Shown piece after piece: positions 7,336-7,955 of a stretch of DNA of 7,955 nucleotides. A program made the position numbers and the translations under genes. The notes under the pieces are model-generated. The model was not told where the DNA came from. It ran no database searches and saw only the letters and a list, made by a program, of their open reading frames with translations. The number at the start of each line of letters is the position of its first letter. The stretch's first letter is position 1. Location: NCBI GenBank assembly GCA_007134725.1, contig SLKF01000068.1, positions 1 through 7,955 of the forward strand. The letters are read 5' to 3'. The DNA is from Clostridiales bacterium (GTDB lineage: Bacteria; Bacillota; Clostridia; Peptostreptococcales; T1SED10-28).

Positions 7336-7955
7336 TTACGGTACAATTTTACCACGTTTATACATCAATGCCACACACTCAACGTGAGCGCTGTGGGGAA
7401 ATAAGTCCACCGGCTGCACTTCTATGGTCTTGTAGCCATTTTCCTCTAGATAGGCTAAATCTCTTGCCAGGGTGGAGGGATTACAGGAAACATATACAAT
7501 TCGCTTCGGATCCATTTTCACCATGGTCTCTAAAACTTTTTCTTCACAGCCTTTTCTCGGGGGATCCACAACCACTACATCTGCAGTAATGCCTTTTTCA
7601 TAAAGTTTCGGCACTTCTTTTTCTGCGGCTCCCAGGATAAACTCCGTATTGGTAAGATTATTCAGCACAGCATTTTTCTTTGCATCTTCAATGGCTTCGG
7701 GAACGATTTCAATCCCGTAAACTTTTTTGGCTTTTTGGGCTAAAAATAAGGAGATACTCCCTATTCCGCAGTATAAATCAAATACGGTCTCCTCACCGGT
7801 AAGATCCGCATACTCTAACGCTTTTTCATACAGGACCTTGGTTTGTATGGGGTTCACCTGGAAGAAGGATCTCGGAGAAATATAAAAGGATAAATCCTTG
7901 ATTTGATCCACGATAAAACCTTCTCCGTATAAGGTGGTGCTCTTATCTCCAAAAA
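7336..7955 (-). CDS. 23S rRNA (uracil-C5)-methyltransferase, RlmD/RlmCD type, C-terminal part
   Basis: This is a SAM-dependent TrmA/RumA-family enzyme that methylates C5 of uracil in 23S rRNA. The frame is open to the right edge, so the N-terminal part (usually a TRAM domain and iron-sulfur cysteines) is outside the window and about 205 residues are visible. In order they show [12 protein letters not shown], the SAM loop [18 protein letters not shown], and [13 protein letters not shown], whose Cys (codon 7483-7485) is the catalytic nucleophile. The end, [11 protein letters not shown], is characteristic. The first in-frame GTG (7911) is not the true start, because the upstream codons ([11 protein letters not shown]) continue the family sequence. 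In Bacillota one enzyme often serves both U747 and U1939 (RlmCD); the target cannot be settled here. Confidence 0.93.
   Translation of the reverse strand, partial: FGDKSTTLYGEGFIVDQIKDLSFYISPRSFFQVNPIQTKVLYEKALEYADLTGEETVFDLYCGIGSISLFLAQKAKKVYGIEIVPEAIEDAKKNAVLNNLTNTEFILGAAEKEVPKLYEKGITADVVVVDPPRKGCEEKVLETMVKMDPKRIVYVSCNPSTLARDLAYLEENGYKTIEVQPVDLFPHSAHVECVALMYKRGKIVP

Overview
The window looks like chromosomal DNA of a low-to-mid G+C Gram-positive bacterium (Bacillota), probably an anaerobic or microaerophilic amino-acid-fermenting Clostridia relative. The reasons are strong GGAGG-type ribosome sites, G+C-rich hairpin terminators with T tracts, and amino-acid-degrading PLP lyases. This is inference from style and gene content; no species can be named. 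Apart from a 25-residue gene tail at the left edge, every gene is on the minus strand, so the region reads from right to left.

In transcription order the minus-strand genes are: the C-terminal part of a 23S rRNA uracil-C5 methyltransferase (RlmD/RlmCD type, cut by the right edge); an ExoA/exonuclease III gene; a 28-codon remnant of a DNA photolyase N-terminus; tryptophanase (tnaA); an IclR-family regulator; diaminopropionate ammonia-lyase (dpaL/ygeX); and catalase-peroxidase (katG). A perfect 22-bp stem between katG and the left-edge gene serves as a two-way terminator for the converging transcripts.

The centre of interest is tnaA-iclR-dpaL. Both enzymes are PLP lyases that turn an amino acid into pyruvate plus ammonia (plus indole for tryptophanase), with an IclR regulator between them. 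The 333-base gap upstream of tnaA holds a good sigma-A-like promoter (TTGAGA, 17 bases, TAATAT). Just downstream of its -10 lies a palindrome, GGGAATCATTCCC, resembling the E. coli IclR consensus (GGAAATNATTTCC) and nested in a 13-bp-arm imperfect palindrome. I infer that the IclR protein represses this promoter. A terminator between tnaA and iclR ends only about 17 bases before the iclR start codon, so regulator expression may depend on read-through. The gap upstream of dpaL holds a two-tier inverted repeat, a 12-bp palindrome and an open frame whose stop codon overlaps the dpaL ribosome site.

The same 333-base gap holds, beside exoA, the photolyase remnant and an unexplained 16-bp inverted repeat. 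The exoA gene looks A+T-richer than its neighbours and its protein resembles the lactic-acid-bacterial type, so that segment may have a history of gene gain and loss. I found no CRISPR array, tRNA, rRNA, insertion sequence or complete new defence system. The most novel material is the regulatory and relic DNA around tnaA and dpaL.
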